Shown: piece after piece, positions 36,894-50,100 of the stretch
Layout of the letters: each line of letters opens with the position of its first letter
Position numbering within the stretch: position 1 is the first letter of the stretch
Notes under the pieces: generated by a model
Database searches by the model: none
Told to the model about the DNA's origin: nothing
The model's input: only the letters and a program-made list of their open reading frames with translations
NCBI GenBank assembly: GCA_021442155.1
Contig: CM038214.1
Coordinates: 23,399,808-23,463,807, forward strand
Source: Cymbidium sinense
Taxonomy: Eukaryota > Streptophyta > Magnoliopsida > Asparagales > Orchidaceae
Direction of reading: 5' to 3'
Length of the DNA: 64,000 nucleotides
Translations under genes and position numbers: made by a program

Positions 36894-37408
36894 CAATTTC
36901 TAGGACTGGGGAGAAGACTCGTAAGCATGCAGGCATTTTGAGAGAGCAAAAAACTCTAACTTTACTAAGTCACCAGAAAAAGGGTTATGAAGGGAAGAGG
37001 TGGTTTAGCCAAAGATAGAACATGCAAGGGTTGGATTCATCAAGCTCTTAGAATAGATGTTCCAATCCAAAGGCCAATCCCAAGCTTATCTTCTCCACTA
37101 GATATACATAAGGCACTAGTCAGCCTATTTCAATCGTTCTTGTTCTTTAGCTTCTAATGGATTTGCTTCTCTACGAACAGAGGAAGACATTCATGAAGTC
37201 GATGAACTTGGTGAAGAAGGTTCTATGGGAACCCAGCCCATGAACTAGATTTAAAAGGAAATACCTACTGGTTCATTGACTAAGGCTTCTCCTAGGGCAG
37301 AGGAAAATTTGCATGATCTAGAAGAAAACCCTACTGAAGGTGGTCTGGCCAAATGAGTCTTTTCAAAGCCAAAAGGGTGAGTAAAGATTCCATCACTCAA
37401 ACTATCTT

Positions 37409-37800
37409 ATGAAGGTGAAGGTTGTAGTCTGGAATGTAAGGGGAAACATAAAAGAGAAAAGGAAAGAGTTGAGAAAAGGTGATGGTAGAGATCGACTACT
37501 CGGAATTTTGAGAATTTGAGCTATTGAGACAAAAGTGATAGAATCCAAATCATTCAAATAATCTGGGTGGCCAATCCACATTGATTGCCTCTTCTCTACC
37601 TCAAAGAGGAAATTCCACATTCAAAAGTTGAAGTAGTCCAATCCTAATTAGATCTTTGGACTTGACTCGAGAGGATCAAACAAAGACAACACCATGTTAA
37701 TGCAATCACAAGACAAAGAAGCAGTGATCATAACATGAATAAAAAGAGGGTTTTCATCACTTTTCTCATATTTTGTTGGGACTAGTCAAATGAAAGTGGA
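37409..37800 (+). pseudogene. LINE endonuclease fragment inside the NUMT
   Basis: Starting at the ATG at 37,409, the translation reads MKVKVVVWNVRG, then LLGIL and IETKV. These are the WN.RG and ETK blocks that open the endonuclease of plant LINE ORF2. Preceding text (about 37,170-37,400) could be an ORF1 C-terminus. The fragment is less A+T-rich than the nuclear LINEs of this window and matches the texture of the NUMT. It may therefore have been in the mitochondrial genome before transfer. A 72-codon minus frame at 37,402-37,620 is its shadow. Confidence 0.55.
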
Positions 37801-39547
37801 GATTGAATGCTAGAAGGCACAAATAGGAACTATGAGCACAAAGCACAAGGCGAGCGAGTTGTGTTTACTTAAAGCTTCACTTCATGTTTTATTTTTGAAG
37901 TGGGAAATGTATAAGGAAAGAGATTTGAAGACATAGCATAGTCTATAATGAGAGTGAGATGGGGATGGAAAGGGTTCCCCCTCTCCTATAGTAGTGAACC
38001 AGCCAATCCAAAATTTGAGAAACCATAGCCCCAACAATAAGTCCTCAAAGAAATATAAAGAAGAAGTCCAATGGTGAGTGAACTAGTGAAAACACAAATC
38101 CTATAAGGCTTAAGGCATCGATAATCCAAGTATAATACAACCCACTCCTTTTTACAAGCCAAGGAGAGATTGGGGTCACATCCTCAGATGAAGAATAGGT
38201 GGCCCCACTCCTTCATGTGTACTATCCTTTGATGAAGCATTGTGTATGGTGCCCTTTAGTACTGAAGGAGTAATCCTATCATCCTTTTTCTTTTAGGCTA
38301 CCTAGCACCTTGTATGCTGCTTCATTACAGTCACTTTTTGTTAATTCTTTTCTTTTACATTTTATGATACCTGAAGGTGCCCCTACCTACTTTATCAATT
38401 GATAGACTTCACCAATGAGAATGAGTGAGTGAAGGGCTGCTCGTTTGATTCTCATTTTTTGAACAAAGGCATGGAGCATTCAACTTGTAGAATAAGGTAA
38501 ATGGGTGAGGGTATTATTTGTTTTTATTCTTTTTAGAATGTCTTCACTTCGCATGTCCTTATCCATAGTACTTCTTGTTCAATGTAGCTTTGTTAGTTCC
38601 TATTTAGATGATAGTAATTGAAAGGCTAACCCATTGATCCAGGAAGATGAAGTGAAGCTTTTTTCTTTCAATCATCTCTTCCCTTCTATGACAATTTCCT
38701 AATGGCTCTCCCAGCCAAGCCTTCCTCTCCACAGAAGTCTTGAATCCATAAAATGAGTTTGCTTCATGGACCTCTTGCATGTACCATTTTCTTCTTTACT
38801 TGGTGGGGAAAGAACAGCTAAACAAGGAGTGCTTGACTGAATGAGTGAAAGTGGAGGACCTCACCCTATAGAAGACAATACTTTTGAGTCAGAGATTCCC
38901 GAGTTTGTTCTTGGATCAGTCGCAGTTGAATGATGTTCACAACCATCTGGACTAAGTAAAATTCCCTACGACCTTTCCCATGTCTGCATAGAATAAGAGA
39001 TGAATATAGAAGGATGGTTGATGGATCAGAGTGTACACCCAAGAGATAGATAGGTTATCTCTATCAAAGAAAGGTGCATAGTAAAGATATACAAAGACGG
39101 GGTTACACTTTGAGGGCTTGTATTTCCCTTTCATCATTTCTCTACTAAGCAAAATAGGAAAACTATAGGCACTAAGGTCAATGAAGTATGTTAGCACCAT
39201 TGACATTTGACTAGTGAAAACTTAATCTCATCTCTAGTTGTACCAATGAGGAGGTTCAATCTCAACTACACTAAATGAGGATTGAATTGAAGTTGTAATG
39301 CCCTGGGTATGAGTGCTAAAGAATCTTCGGCTAGCTCTATTAATGATGCTATAGGTTATGGATTTTATGATATGTTTACCCCTATCTAGTAGTAAGGCCT
39401 TTGCAGCTAGCTTCTAAAACAAATGGGTTCCAAACCTTTCTAGAAGAAAGAACTCTTGCCTTCAACTTAGAACATAACATTCCTTCCCCAAGACAAAGTC
39501 GATATCTTTCATAGCGGATGAGTTTGATCCATTTGTTTCTTGTTCAG

Positions 39548-39713
39548 AAAAGAAACTAAAGAGATAGAAAACACCATCTTATAGCATTCTTGCTTCCACT
39601 CTTTTTTTACATAGCCAATGATGGATTTTGTGCCATGGAATGAATGAGAAACTAAAAATGTTACCAATATCGACAACTGCTCCCACTGAAGCAATTGTAG
39701 CTACTCTGACACC
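39548..39713 (-). pseudogene. atp9: atp9 relic (mitochondrial ATP synthase subunit c)
   Basis: Minus-strand translation from 39,713 gives VRVATIASVGAVVDIGNIFS, followed by FSFIPWHKIHHWLC. The mitochondrial protein reads [20 protein letters not shown] here, followed by SLIHSVARNPSLAK. At the DNA level, blocks such as GCTACAATTGCTTC and AAATCCATCATTGGCTA are identical to plant atp9. After a deletion of about 25-30 codons the 3' end is recognisable as TATAAGATGGTGTTTTCTAT against the family's CTAATGATGGCCTTTTTGAT. The N-terminal MLEGAK segment is absent. Subunit c forms the proton-carrying ring in the mitochondrial inner membrane. This copy lacks much of the second helix, including the proton-binding Glu region, and is certainly dead. 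It is the best evidence that the surrounding block is mitochondrial. Confidence 0.75.
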
Positions 39714-40169
39714 CATTGATTATTATTTCCCTCCCTGAAAGATACTTACATAAAGGTACTATGAGTTGGGGGTTTGCTTTTATACAATCACTGTGTGCTC
39801 ATAGTTTTGCTTCCATATTTTTAATCTCTAGATCCTTGATGATTATGTTCACACACTCATCAAGGATCACTTTAGTTTCTAGGTCATTGGGATTTGAGAG
39901 ATGGTATTTTTGTTTCCCTCAATCACAAAAATGATGTAATTGCTCCCATATTAGAGTCTTAAGTTATCATAGTCCCTCTGATAGCGGTTGGGAAATTTCT
40001 TGACAATCTGCCCCACCAAGGTTGTGATGTTGTCGCTTCCAAGGACCGGATCTTCTATCTCTTCAACCACATTGGAGGAACTCGGGGCAGCATTGGGCAT
40101 TTTGACTTCATCCAAGAAAAGCTCAGAGAGAGCTTCATCAAGATTTTGGAGCTCTGATGACCTTTCCAC
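39712..40169 (-). pseudogene. Unrecognised reading frame joined to the atp9 relic
   Basis: A 72-codon minus-strand frame (40,169-39,951; begins MERSSELQNLDEALSELFLD) is acidic and hydrophilic. It stops just where a second frame opens near 39,962 (TLIWEQLHHFCD, then NPNDLETKVILDECVNIII and CIKANPQLIVPLCKYLSG), running to about 39,715, where the atp9 similarity begins. Only two stops break the second frame, both TGA, one probably from TGG and one from CGA. The two pieces look like one old gene of about 150 codons with a single frameshift. I do not recognise the product. A chimeric mitochondrial ORF upstream of atp9 is one possibility. The overlapping plus-strand frame at 39,988-40,173 is its antisense. 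Confidence 0.45.
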
Positions 40170-43100
40170 CTAATTTTACTCCTTCATGCTATTCACATAG
40201 CAACTTATGGCCAAATCAGACAAAAAGGAAAGAAAAGAGTGCTCCAATAAGACCTCCCTCCCAACTAAGTCTCAAGAGAATAAGAGAGAGCAGCTTCTCC
40301 ATAATCATGGAAGGATCAAATCCTAGCATTAGATAAAAGAAAGCATAGAAGGATTACAAAGCAAATGAAGAAGACTCAAAATCATTCTCATTTCTAAATT
40401 GTAGAGAATGGCTTATTATAAGTTCTATCTTATGAACATAACATGACTTGAATATGAACAACAATTTAGATCAAGTTTGATCGAAATTTGATTCCATTTT
40501 CTTCTTTCGAAATTAAACTATTACTTTTTTGTTTTTTAAAAAGCACTCCCGAATATGAAAAAGTGGATCAGGTAAATCTACTAACTATTGAAGCTACTGC
40601 TCATGATGATGATAGTGATTAGCAAGATGTCTTACTTTTCTTATGCAACATCTTTTCCATATTCTCCTTCCATGACATGCTAGCTCCAACTCAAAAGAAA
40701 ATCTGCTAGTAATGTGTGTCCACTGTGAGGGTCACCCCATCCCCATTAAAAAAGGATTCCCAAAGTAAATCCTGAGGCACATTATTTTTACAAGAGGGGA
40801 ATAGATTCAAGAGTCAGAGTCTCTTTTACCCCCTTCTCTGATACCTACCCATAAGATGAAGATTCCTTACCCTCTCTTCTAGTTGGAAATGGAAGACTTT
40901 TGAGATCATGATAGGAAGAATTTAATGTAGGTAGAACCGGGAGAGCTTTCCTCTAGCAAAGAGGCAAAGAGCTTAAGAATCGACAAGGATCTTTTGGTTT
41001 AGCCAATTGAGTTCCACTTGCAAAGCCCATAGCTTGAGAAAGGCCCACGTAGGGATGGGAAGTGGCAAGAATAGAGGTATCTAGAGGAGTAGTAAATTTG
41101 GTTGATCTAGTAAGAGATGGTTAGATGGATAAGGTGAGCAAAGTATCTTATAATCTCACCCACAACATAAACATTTGTAGTAAAGTCTTCATGAATTAGT
41201 GGTTAGCACCTTAAGAAGCATATCAATGAGTTTCATACCCCATTTTCTTAGTAAGAGAGGGCTTAATCTTGTAGAATACCTTTCCATTGATTGATAATAC
41301 ATGAAACAATTCTAGTTCCTTTAGCTACCTTTTCCTCTTACTCAACCACACAAAATGACATTCTTTTGATGGATGTGATGTAATTAGAAAAGTCTTCAAT
41401 GAGATCTTTGCTAGCATCTTCTTAGAGTGTTCTCAGTTCGGAAAGGAAGATTAGAAATTCTTTTCACATGTAACTGGGGAGATGTTGAGCTCATTCAAGC
41501 GGATGTCTTTGGTAGAGAAAGTATATCCACTCCATCATGCTTCTAATTACTCACACATGATGCCACTTTCTTCTATTAGTATTTAAGGGAAAGGTAATAC
41601 GAAGCTCTTCAACTAACTTGAATATTAGCAAAGTGACCCTTACAACTTCAAAGTAATGAAAAAGAATTTTAGAAATAAGCTTTCCTATAGCTCACTTGCT
41701 TACCTTAGATCAAACCCAGCCCCATTAGTACGACTGATTGATCATGAAATGATCAAAAATTAGAAAAAACTTTAGCATCACTCCAAGGAATCCAACTCCA
41801 TAGAAGAAAATAAGAAAACTTGGTTGGCATGCTACGGTCTGATGGAACCTAGTGATTGGCTATGAACTCCTCTTAGCTAGACTGTAAGCACTAGTGAAAG
41901 CACTACGGTGAATGCCATTACTGCAACTCCTACTTGGGCCTCTTCCCCCAATGGCACTATTCACTAAAGGCTCGGTAAAAAGCATATGATTTGAGAGTCA
42001 ACCTTCACCCCAAAAACCATTCTTGCTCAAAACCTCAAACTCCTACAGAACCCTCAAATTTTTATCATTGCCCTTAACATGTTTAGTGTTCATTTTCTCC
42101 TACCTACAAAAGAATTTCTTCTCATTTCTTTACTACTATGTATCCAAAGCCTCCTCTACATAAATTTCTTCAAATGAGTAGTATGCCCTTCAATGTATTC
42201 TTTCTTTTTGTCTATATGTGCAAAAATTGTGCCTTTCAACACTTTTTTCTAGTTGTAAGGTATTTGGTAATTGAATTCTAGTCAAAATGAATTGAATGGA
42301 AAGTTTGTCTTTTTTAATAGGCTTTATTTTAAGTCAAACAAGCTTTTCTTCTACTCTATGTTCCAAGGTTGCTGAGAGAAAAGATAAAGTTTGCAATAAG
42401 GAGTTTGAACTTGGAAATTATGTCACGATTTTCTCTTAATGCATTAATTTTAGTTAGATTCTTTCATTGTACATTACATAGAGAAAAAGAAAATGTTGAT
42501 GAACCTTGGAGTTCACTATTCTAGAGTGGAAGAGTGGAGGTCTAAGGACTATGGATGTGATGTGTGTACCCAATATATGAATGAATACATCCTATGAATA
42601 CTTAGCCAAAAGGAGCTCTAATGACACACGCTTGAAAGCTAGACTCTACCTTACAAGTTCATTATCCTACAATTCTCTTCTTCTCTTCCACCATCATGTT
42701 GTAGGCTTTGAGATGAAAAATGACCATAATTCTTTCAGTTCTTTTTTTAGGACCTAATTCCCTTCGTGATAGTGAAGCAAATGAATTAGAGTAGCTCTTA
42801 TGGTTGGATGCTTGAAAATTGGACAATCAATTCTTTGTCCAAGATGTACTATTAGGTTTCCTTTTTCTTCAATGGTGCTGGTGAAACTTTTTCACCGATT
42901 GCATAAGAAACATAAGAAATATGATTCGACACTAATAAAGAAACTATTCAACCCATAGGTAGGTAGGCTCCGAATCTCTACCACAAACATCGAGCTATCG
43001 ATCACACTCACCGGAATACTACTCACAATAGGAATTCTCCATCCATAAAAAGGATTGTGTTTTGTAGAATAAATGGTGAAATCGCTTCACTGATCTGGAC

Positions 43101-43954
43101 CTTACACTTCTCCTTCTTTGGCTACTCATCCTGTTGAATCCAGCCTCCCCCTTAACCACTTCAGCCAGGCTAGAAATTTTCACTTTGTAAAGGTAATTTC
43201 AGAATATTGATCAAATATGAAACATCATACTATTGTATGAACTACCTATAGAAAGTAGAACACTCCCCACACCCCCGAGGTGCAGAGCAAAAGAAATGGT
43301 CTGCTAATTGGACCACAGAGAGTGAGGTTAGTCACCATAGTTCTGAGAGAAGGATGAGTTGAAAAGTAAACTAAAGATAAATAACAAATGAAATGAAGGA
43401 TGACTCTCTACAACTAGGTAGTCATCTCATTACTAGTAAGAGCTACACAATTGATAGATAAGGAACATAGTGTCCCATGAACTACTTTTCTTCCGACACT
43501 ACTTCCTTTAATCATCTAACTAGCTATCTGGTTGATAATGCCACTCTTTGATCAAAAGAGCTTTCTTCTTCCTTTTCAAGTTTTGAAAAGCGATACTCTG
43601 GGCTCCTAAGGATAGTCTTGAAAGAAGTGATATAGAAAGAAAGAAACACTTATCTAATCATATCTACAAATTCAAGAAAGTAGCGGTAGCTACTTCATTT
43701 ATAATTTCTTGACTATCCAGTAAGTATAGCTACTTCTTTCATTTAAAACTCTATTTCCCTTTCTATAGATAAAAGATAGAATTTTCTATTCCCCATGGGA
43801 AATTGTAGAAAATGTATTTCTTTACTTCAATTTGGACAAGGTTAGGTTTTTTACTGGATATCATCTTGTCATTCTTTGTGGACTAGGAAATAGAGTATAT
43901 GATTTCTTTTCAGTATTAGATATGATTAGAGAACACAAAGAAGTAGTTATATTG

Positions 43955-44100
43955 TTCCGTATAGCCTATATACTTGATTGAAAGGAAAGTCTATTCTATC
44001 CTTTCACCTCTCCTTTTAGTCGAGCCAATATATACCTCCTCTCTTTTCAAATTCTTTTTTCCGTATAGCCTATATTCTTTTCAAATTCTATTCTATCCTT
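43955..44100 (+). repeat. Short interleaved direct repeats in the NUMT
   Basis: TTCCGTATAGCCTATAT occurs at 43,955-43,971 and again at about 44,059-44,075. TCTTTTCAAATTCT occurs at 44,042 and 44,077. CTATTCTATCCTT occurs near 43,992 and 44,088. Short shuffled repeats like these are common in plant mitochondrial spacers. Confidence 0.7.
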
Positions 44101-47100
44101 CCTCTCTGAAGAACCACACCATGTCAACATTTCTTCCAAGGAAGAATAGTACAGTTTTGTATCCCTTTTGAGAAAGCAATTTGGTAGGAAAGGTATCAAC
44201 AAAAGGGGCAGGTCAAGAAGGCTAGCCATTGTACTCAAAAAATTTTGGTATGACAAGTAGGTTTTCAGAGTTCAGTCCCACAATGAAGGAAGTACTCATT
44301 GTTATGCCTCTCTAATGAGCCTTTCATCACTTTGCTGACCCGTACTCCTCCAGTGAACTACCAACTACTCTCTGATTCTTTCTCTTCTTTTTGTGTTTCA
44401 TTTTCAATAGATCAATGATGAGCCAAAGAAAAGACAATAGTGCACAAACACTACTTTTCTTGCAGGGAAGACTAAGCTCAGCCTAGATTGAATCTATCAC
44501 TTTTGGCAAAGAAGGGGAAAGGAAGTAGGTAGAAATTGATCGTTGCACTAATACGAGTGTAATATATCTTTCCTGCCCTTAAGGAAAAAGAGCTTTGGCA
44601 AGAGCAACTTCTATGCCATCAACATGTCAAGCCAATTTTACTTAGGTGAAGAATGAAAGATTGGAGTCGCATAATATCAACTCTACCTTTCATTTCAACA
44701 CGTACAACAAGCTTTACCTTTCAAAGATCTGAGCCTATAGCTTTTTCTCTATCCCCTTGATCGAGCCCTTTCCAGACTTAAAGTATATCCTGAAGCCACT
44801 TTTCGATCTTCCTTGGGTCTGCTTTGAATGATCATTTCTTTCACTCTTCCAAGGTGGATGAAGTACTTCAATTCAAGGTCTTAGACGGAAAGAACCTGCC
44901 AAGAATGGAATGCATTGATTTGGGACACTTCTTCTCCTAATTTAGCTTTCAAGTGGGAGGGACTTCCATAGAGTCATTTATGTGAACCCTATTAGTACAT
45001 TTTTGAGTAAATTCACTGTTCTTGCAATAGGGGTTCTAGTCTACCTTTTTGATCTTATCGGTGCTTTAGTTGCCATCATTTCTACTGCTAGTTCCATTTT
45101 TAGAGCTTAGAGTTCTCATTGCATCTGTTCATTTTTCTTGTCTTGTAGTGGATGAAGAAAAATTGGAACTAATGGGCAAGGCTGGTGGAGAGTTCTATAA
45201 ACTCCACCTCACTAATGAACTGAAGAATCATAAAAAGTTGTTTGGTAGATTCTTTATAGACAGGATTGCCACACTCACTTGCTTCAAAGAACTTCCTAAA
45301 TAGGTTCTTTCATTGACATTGAAATATTGACATTGCTTTAGGCCTAGAAAATGTGTTGTCTTCTCTAGTTGAAGGTAGCCATGGGTTTATAGTGGAAGTT
45401 GTGGGAATCTGCCAAAGAAAAGAATAGGAAGTTGTTGCATGGTATGGTGTTTCTGGTCATAGAATAAAAGAGTGAATAAGTGGATCAAACTCCAAGCAAA
45501 GTTTTAAGCAATAAAGTAAATAGATAGATTCTCCCCCTTTGTATGCCAAAAAGATGCTATTTTCATTCAACTGTGCTTGAAAGATAGAGGTGCTAGAATT
45601 GGTAAGCCCAAATGCAAATTTTAGAATAAATAGAGCGCTCTTCTCTAACATTCAATTAGATTTGGGTAGTAAATTCTGGGGCAAGCCAAGAAGCTAGAAA
45701 AGTAAGCAAAGCAAGAGCTCTAGAGAAAGCAAAAGCAAGCAAGTAAAAGGACAATAGGCTAGGGATGAATTGACTATGTCTGAAAGATATAGGGTGGATA
45801 CGGGTGGCTAAGCAAATCAGTCTTCTTGGTCCCATTTCAATCTTTTTCATCTATATAGTCATAAGCAATGGATGTTGTAACAAGAAAACAAATTAGTGAA
45901 TCACTTTCAATCTAATCTAGCAAGAAATGCTTTCCAGATAAAGTCAAGAAGAGATAGTAGATTCTTTCTTAGTTGTCCCAAAAAAATTGGACTCATGCCA
46001 AAAGAAGATCTAGTATCCAGTGGCATTCATCAGGGAACCCAAGATTCCATCGAGGAGGATTGGGGGATCACTCAATGTCTATAGCACTCATAAGTTTAGA
46101 TTGGGTAGCATGAAGGAGATATTTGAAGCAACCATAGAAACTAGTTTATCAGGTATTCTGAAGTACAAATCTTCTCACATAATGGCATTCTTAGTGAATA
46201 TGATTGTTCTAGTTATTCATTTGACAACTACAGTGGCTAAATATATGGTATAGCATTTTGAGTTGGTGAGGGTGAGCATCATCATTCCCTTTGGTGAGGT
46301 GATATCGATTGCTTGAGTAATGGGAAAAGACCTAGTCCCTGAAAATGCTCATTTGTTGGGGCTTATAATTTTCCTTGGGACTTTCTTTGGATGTTGATCT
46401 ATCTCTCTCCTTTCAATCCTCCTTGTCAGAGCCTCGACTAGCTTCAATGAAACATAAATCCTTCCCTTGAGAGGCCCTTATCTCAAATACATGGTGCACT
46501 TCTCCAAGTCATGTGTCATTATTACTATATAGCTTTGTAGTCCTTTCTAAGTGTCAGTCTTGCCACAACTATAGAAGCCCCATCTCTTCTACTTTTTTTT
46601 CTTTTCTAGTCCTCAATGTCAGGAGAGGAAAGGTATAACTTGGTGAGACTAAAAGTGAATGTGAAGTTCAGATCAGTTATACCATTAGCAACATAATGGA
46701 AAGCTAAGAGATAAAGTCCCCATAAACATAAAAAAGAAACTAAAAAGAAAATAGATGAAAGTTTTACTAGGACTCTCTCCATTGGAAGAAAAAGAGAATC
46801 TCGAGATTGGTTGAATCTCACAGATTGCATCACTTTCTCCATAGCCTCTATTCTTGGAATGCGGGGAATGCCCACTCTCTAAAAAGCCTCTTGTAGTAGC
46901 TAGACAAGTCTTGGTCTCAGAGTAGTAAATTGACCTTACTGGCATCATGGTAGAGTTGGTAGTCGATTATGTAGGGTTGAAGAGCTAGCTAAATGGAAAG
47001 GCTAAATGGTCTCACGGGTTGGAAAGCACAATAGCACTAGAGCCTTTTGACCAATCTTAACACAAAGAAAAGAGGGTAGTCAATTTTTTAGGCTAAGAAA

Positions 47101-50100
47101 GTCCTCTATTTCTAGCTGAAAGTGAAAGCAGAACAAACACATCTATGCTAGACCACTTCCTTATAGACCAAGAAATGGATTGATTTGGGAGACAAATCAT
47201 AGATGAAGAGTAACAAACCCCGGTGATACCGAGTTAACAACAACTTTCTAATCCTCCTCAAAGCTCATCTTAGCAACCATGAGAAAACTTTGCATAAAAC
47301 CATCAGACCTAGAGACTTCTTCCTTTTAGATTTTTGTTGAATCATGCACAATTGAAGTCTTGAATAAAACACACCTCATGTTGAATATTTATAGGAAAAT
47401 GGCTTGAAATTGCTATTGAGATCCACAAGTCTTTGATAGCATCATCTCTAATTAGCACTTCATCGAAGTGGTGCACCCATCATGTCAATCTCCATTGAAT
47501 TCAAAAGCTCTAATCTAAACAAACAAGTGAAAGAATCTAGTACCACTATCATCGGTGCAACCAATTGATTCAAGATTTCTAATGCCTTCTCCCGAATGAG
47601 TTCAGCTGGAGGATCATGCATTCTTTGATCACTGGATGGATGCAAGGGCCTCAGCCTTTCACATAGTGAATTTGCTATGCTGAGAGATGACCAAATCTAT
47701 GCCTACTCCATGGCTTCAAAGCTACCTTCAACACTTTCAACATTTTGTAGAAATGAATTATGGGGTCCCCAGTTGCACCCACACTCCACAGTTCATGAAT
47801 GACATGAAAAAAGTAAATCTCATCGATTCAGTGGTTATAAAACTTGAACCTCTTAGTGTGTTGGACTTTCCCAGTGCTACTCATAAGAATCGAAGAATGA
47901 TCAGAGATCTTAGGTAGAAGAAAATCCCTACGAGAATGATGAAATTTTGTGTCCCAAGTTCCCAAAAAATAGAAATTACTCCTATCTCTCATTCCTCGCA
48001 CTTTTGGACCAAGCAACCTTTCATCGGGCTATCATCTATAATAGGTTAGGTTGAGAAATTCTAAGAATGATTTGATTTCTTCTTTGGGTTAAGGTTTTAA
48101 GATTAGGCATCAATTGAAACTCCATTATAAATTGCATTGACACTACTTCCCACTTTTCAAAATTTAAATGAGATTTGAGTGCTTTTGAAAAAGAGTAGTT
48201 GTTCTCCTTTTGTCTAGAAGAAAACCTATCTTTATTTAGCTCAAGCTACATCTCTGAGTTTGATTGGGGTCAGCAGAGTGAAAAATGAAATTGATTCAAC
48301 CATACCCTTCCTCTCTTACCCCTCCTTCTATCCAAACGATGTTCCATCCCACCCTCTCCCATTATCATCATGAATTGCCCATGGTAGGGGCTATGGTCTA
48401 GTTCCTATCTAGTTTTAGGGCTTTCCAATATGTATATGTACTCATATACTCTTAGAAGAGAAGATCAAAAAAGTTGGATAGTCCAGTTTTCAGTGAAAGT
48501 TAGAGTAACTTGGTGCCTTGAAGATCGGATTGGCGGTTTGGATGGTTTTGAAATGGTGTTGAAATAAGACTAGTTGGAATAGGAGTGAAAGTGAATAAAG
48601 TTTTTTCAAGAATGGATGGCATGTTAGGTTTCGAGGGAGGGACTCAGTACATCATTCTCTCGTACTTTTGTTCCTCTCACTTTGCTCTAGTGGGCTGATG
48701 GCTCCTCCTTTCATCGAGTCTCACGAAGTGATCATCTCCTTTCGGTGACACATTATTCTTTTTCTATATATTTTCTTTCTTCTGATATATTAAAAAGAAA
48801 CCTAAAGTTCCCTTCTTTTTTCTTCCATGTTCAGTCAAAATTGCACTGATCACATGGCACTTTTCTTTCCTTATTCAGAAATTTTCTAAAACCATAGCCC
48901 GTCTAAGTGCATACCACATACCGAAAAAGTCAAAAAGTTCTAAAGATGAAGCTCATTATATAAGAGAAAGTATCAAAGGAAGCATCCTTGCCCATTTGAA
49001 ACCCAACATCAGTTTACCTCAATCCCATTATAGTTCTACCTGTTAAAGATGAAATCTTAGATCGAGATCGGATCCACTCATAAAGAGACAAAGGAGAATG
49101 TTGAATTGAGAATAGGGTAGGAATATTCTAATAGAATTGGGAATATGGGGATCCATTGATTAAGATCTAGCTCAGATGCTACTGGTAGCTAAGCATTCAG
49201 ATCTGTTACTCAGATTGCAAGTGATAAAAAAAATTGGGGGTTCTTCAACTAAATCAAAAAATAAAATTGGTAGAACTACAAGTGAGTCAAATCTTTCAAG
49301 TACTGCAACTTTTCTTAGGCACTGAGCTATGCATGGATGCCTATCGAGCTTCATTTGACTTGACCCTCCACTAGATATATAAATATAAAGAGAAAATAGA
49401 TCATTGACTTTGTATATTATACAATTGAAAGGTTTTTATGGACAAAGGGTAAACCATATCTAAAAGGTTATTGCACATCTTTTGTGAGAGAGGGATGTTA
49501 AGAACAATAGGCAATGCACTTTATCAAAACATAGCCTTTTCTCATAACATAACTAGAAACTAAGAACTAGGATCTATAATGGGATTTGGATTTCTTTCAA
49601 ATGCTTCCCTCGACATTGATTCATTGATATCTAAAACTCCCATTGCTACTTCTAGGTCAACTTCAATTCTTCTTCCTTCCTCACTACACTTGCCTCACTA
49701 GGCCTTGATTGAAATGATGTAGAGATGGTGGTGCCTTTTGATTGCTCTATTCTTCATGTATGTAGCATGCTTGTTCTTTTTTTTTTTTATGTGGTAGGTG
49801 TGCTTACTAATCTATAGAAGTGAAGCATATGAAGTGCAAAATGTCGATGTCATCTGTGAGCTTTGAGGAAATAGAATCTATGCCATCCTTCTACGGTTGA
49901 AAATCCATTTCAATGTCAAGTGGTGGATTATGGGATGAAAGTCCCAGATCTTGCCACTCATCCGACACTAAAAGGAAAAGAGTATTGACAGTATTCCCAT
50001 TAGCCTGACCTCCTCACCTATCAGAGAGATAGTAGCAGGGAACATGAAGAGTACATATGTAACCCACATAGGGAAAGATGGCAAAAGGATGATTGAGGAC

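Noticed and set aside
39988..40173. Plus-strand 61-codon frame
   Set aside because: It is fully antisense to the minus-strand frame, which continues across a frameshift toward the atp9 relic and is the better candidate.
45070..45303. 77-codon plus-strand frame in the NUMT
   Set aside because: It has a protein-like look but no family match and no neighbouring continuation, so it is treated as a chance frame.
46606..46948. Two overlapping minus-strand frames (89 and 87 codons) with hydrophobic segments, considered as a ccm or atp gene relic
   Set aside because: Compared with what I know of plant mitochondrial proteins, no conserved block matched. They remain unassigned frames in the NUMT.
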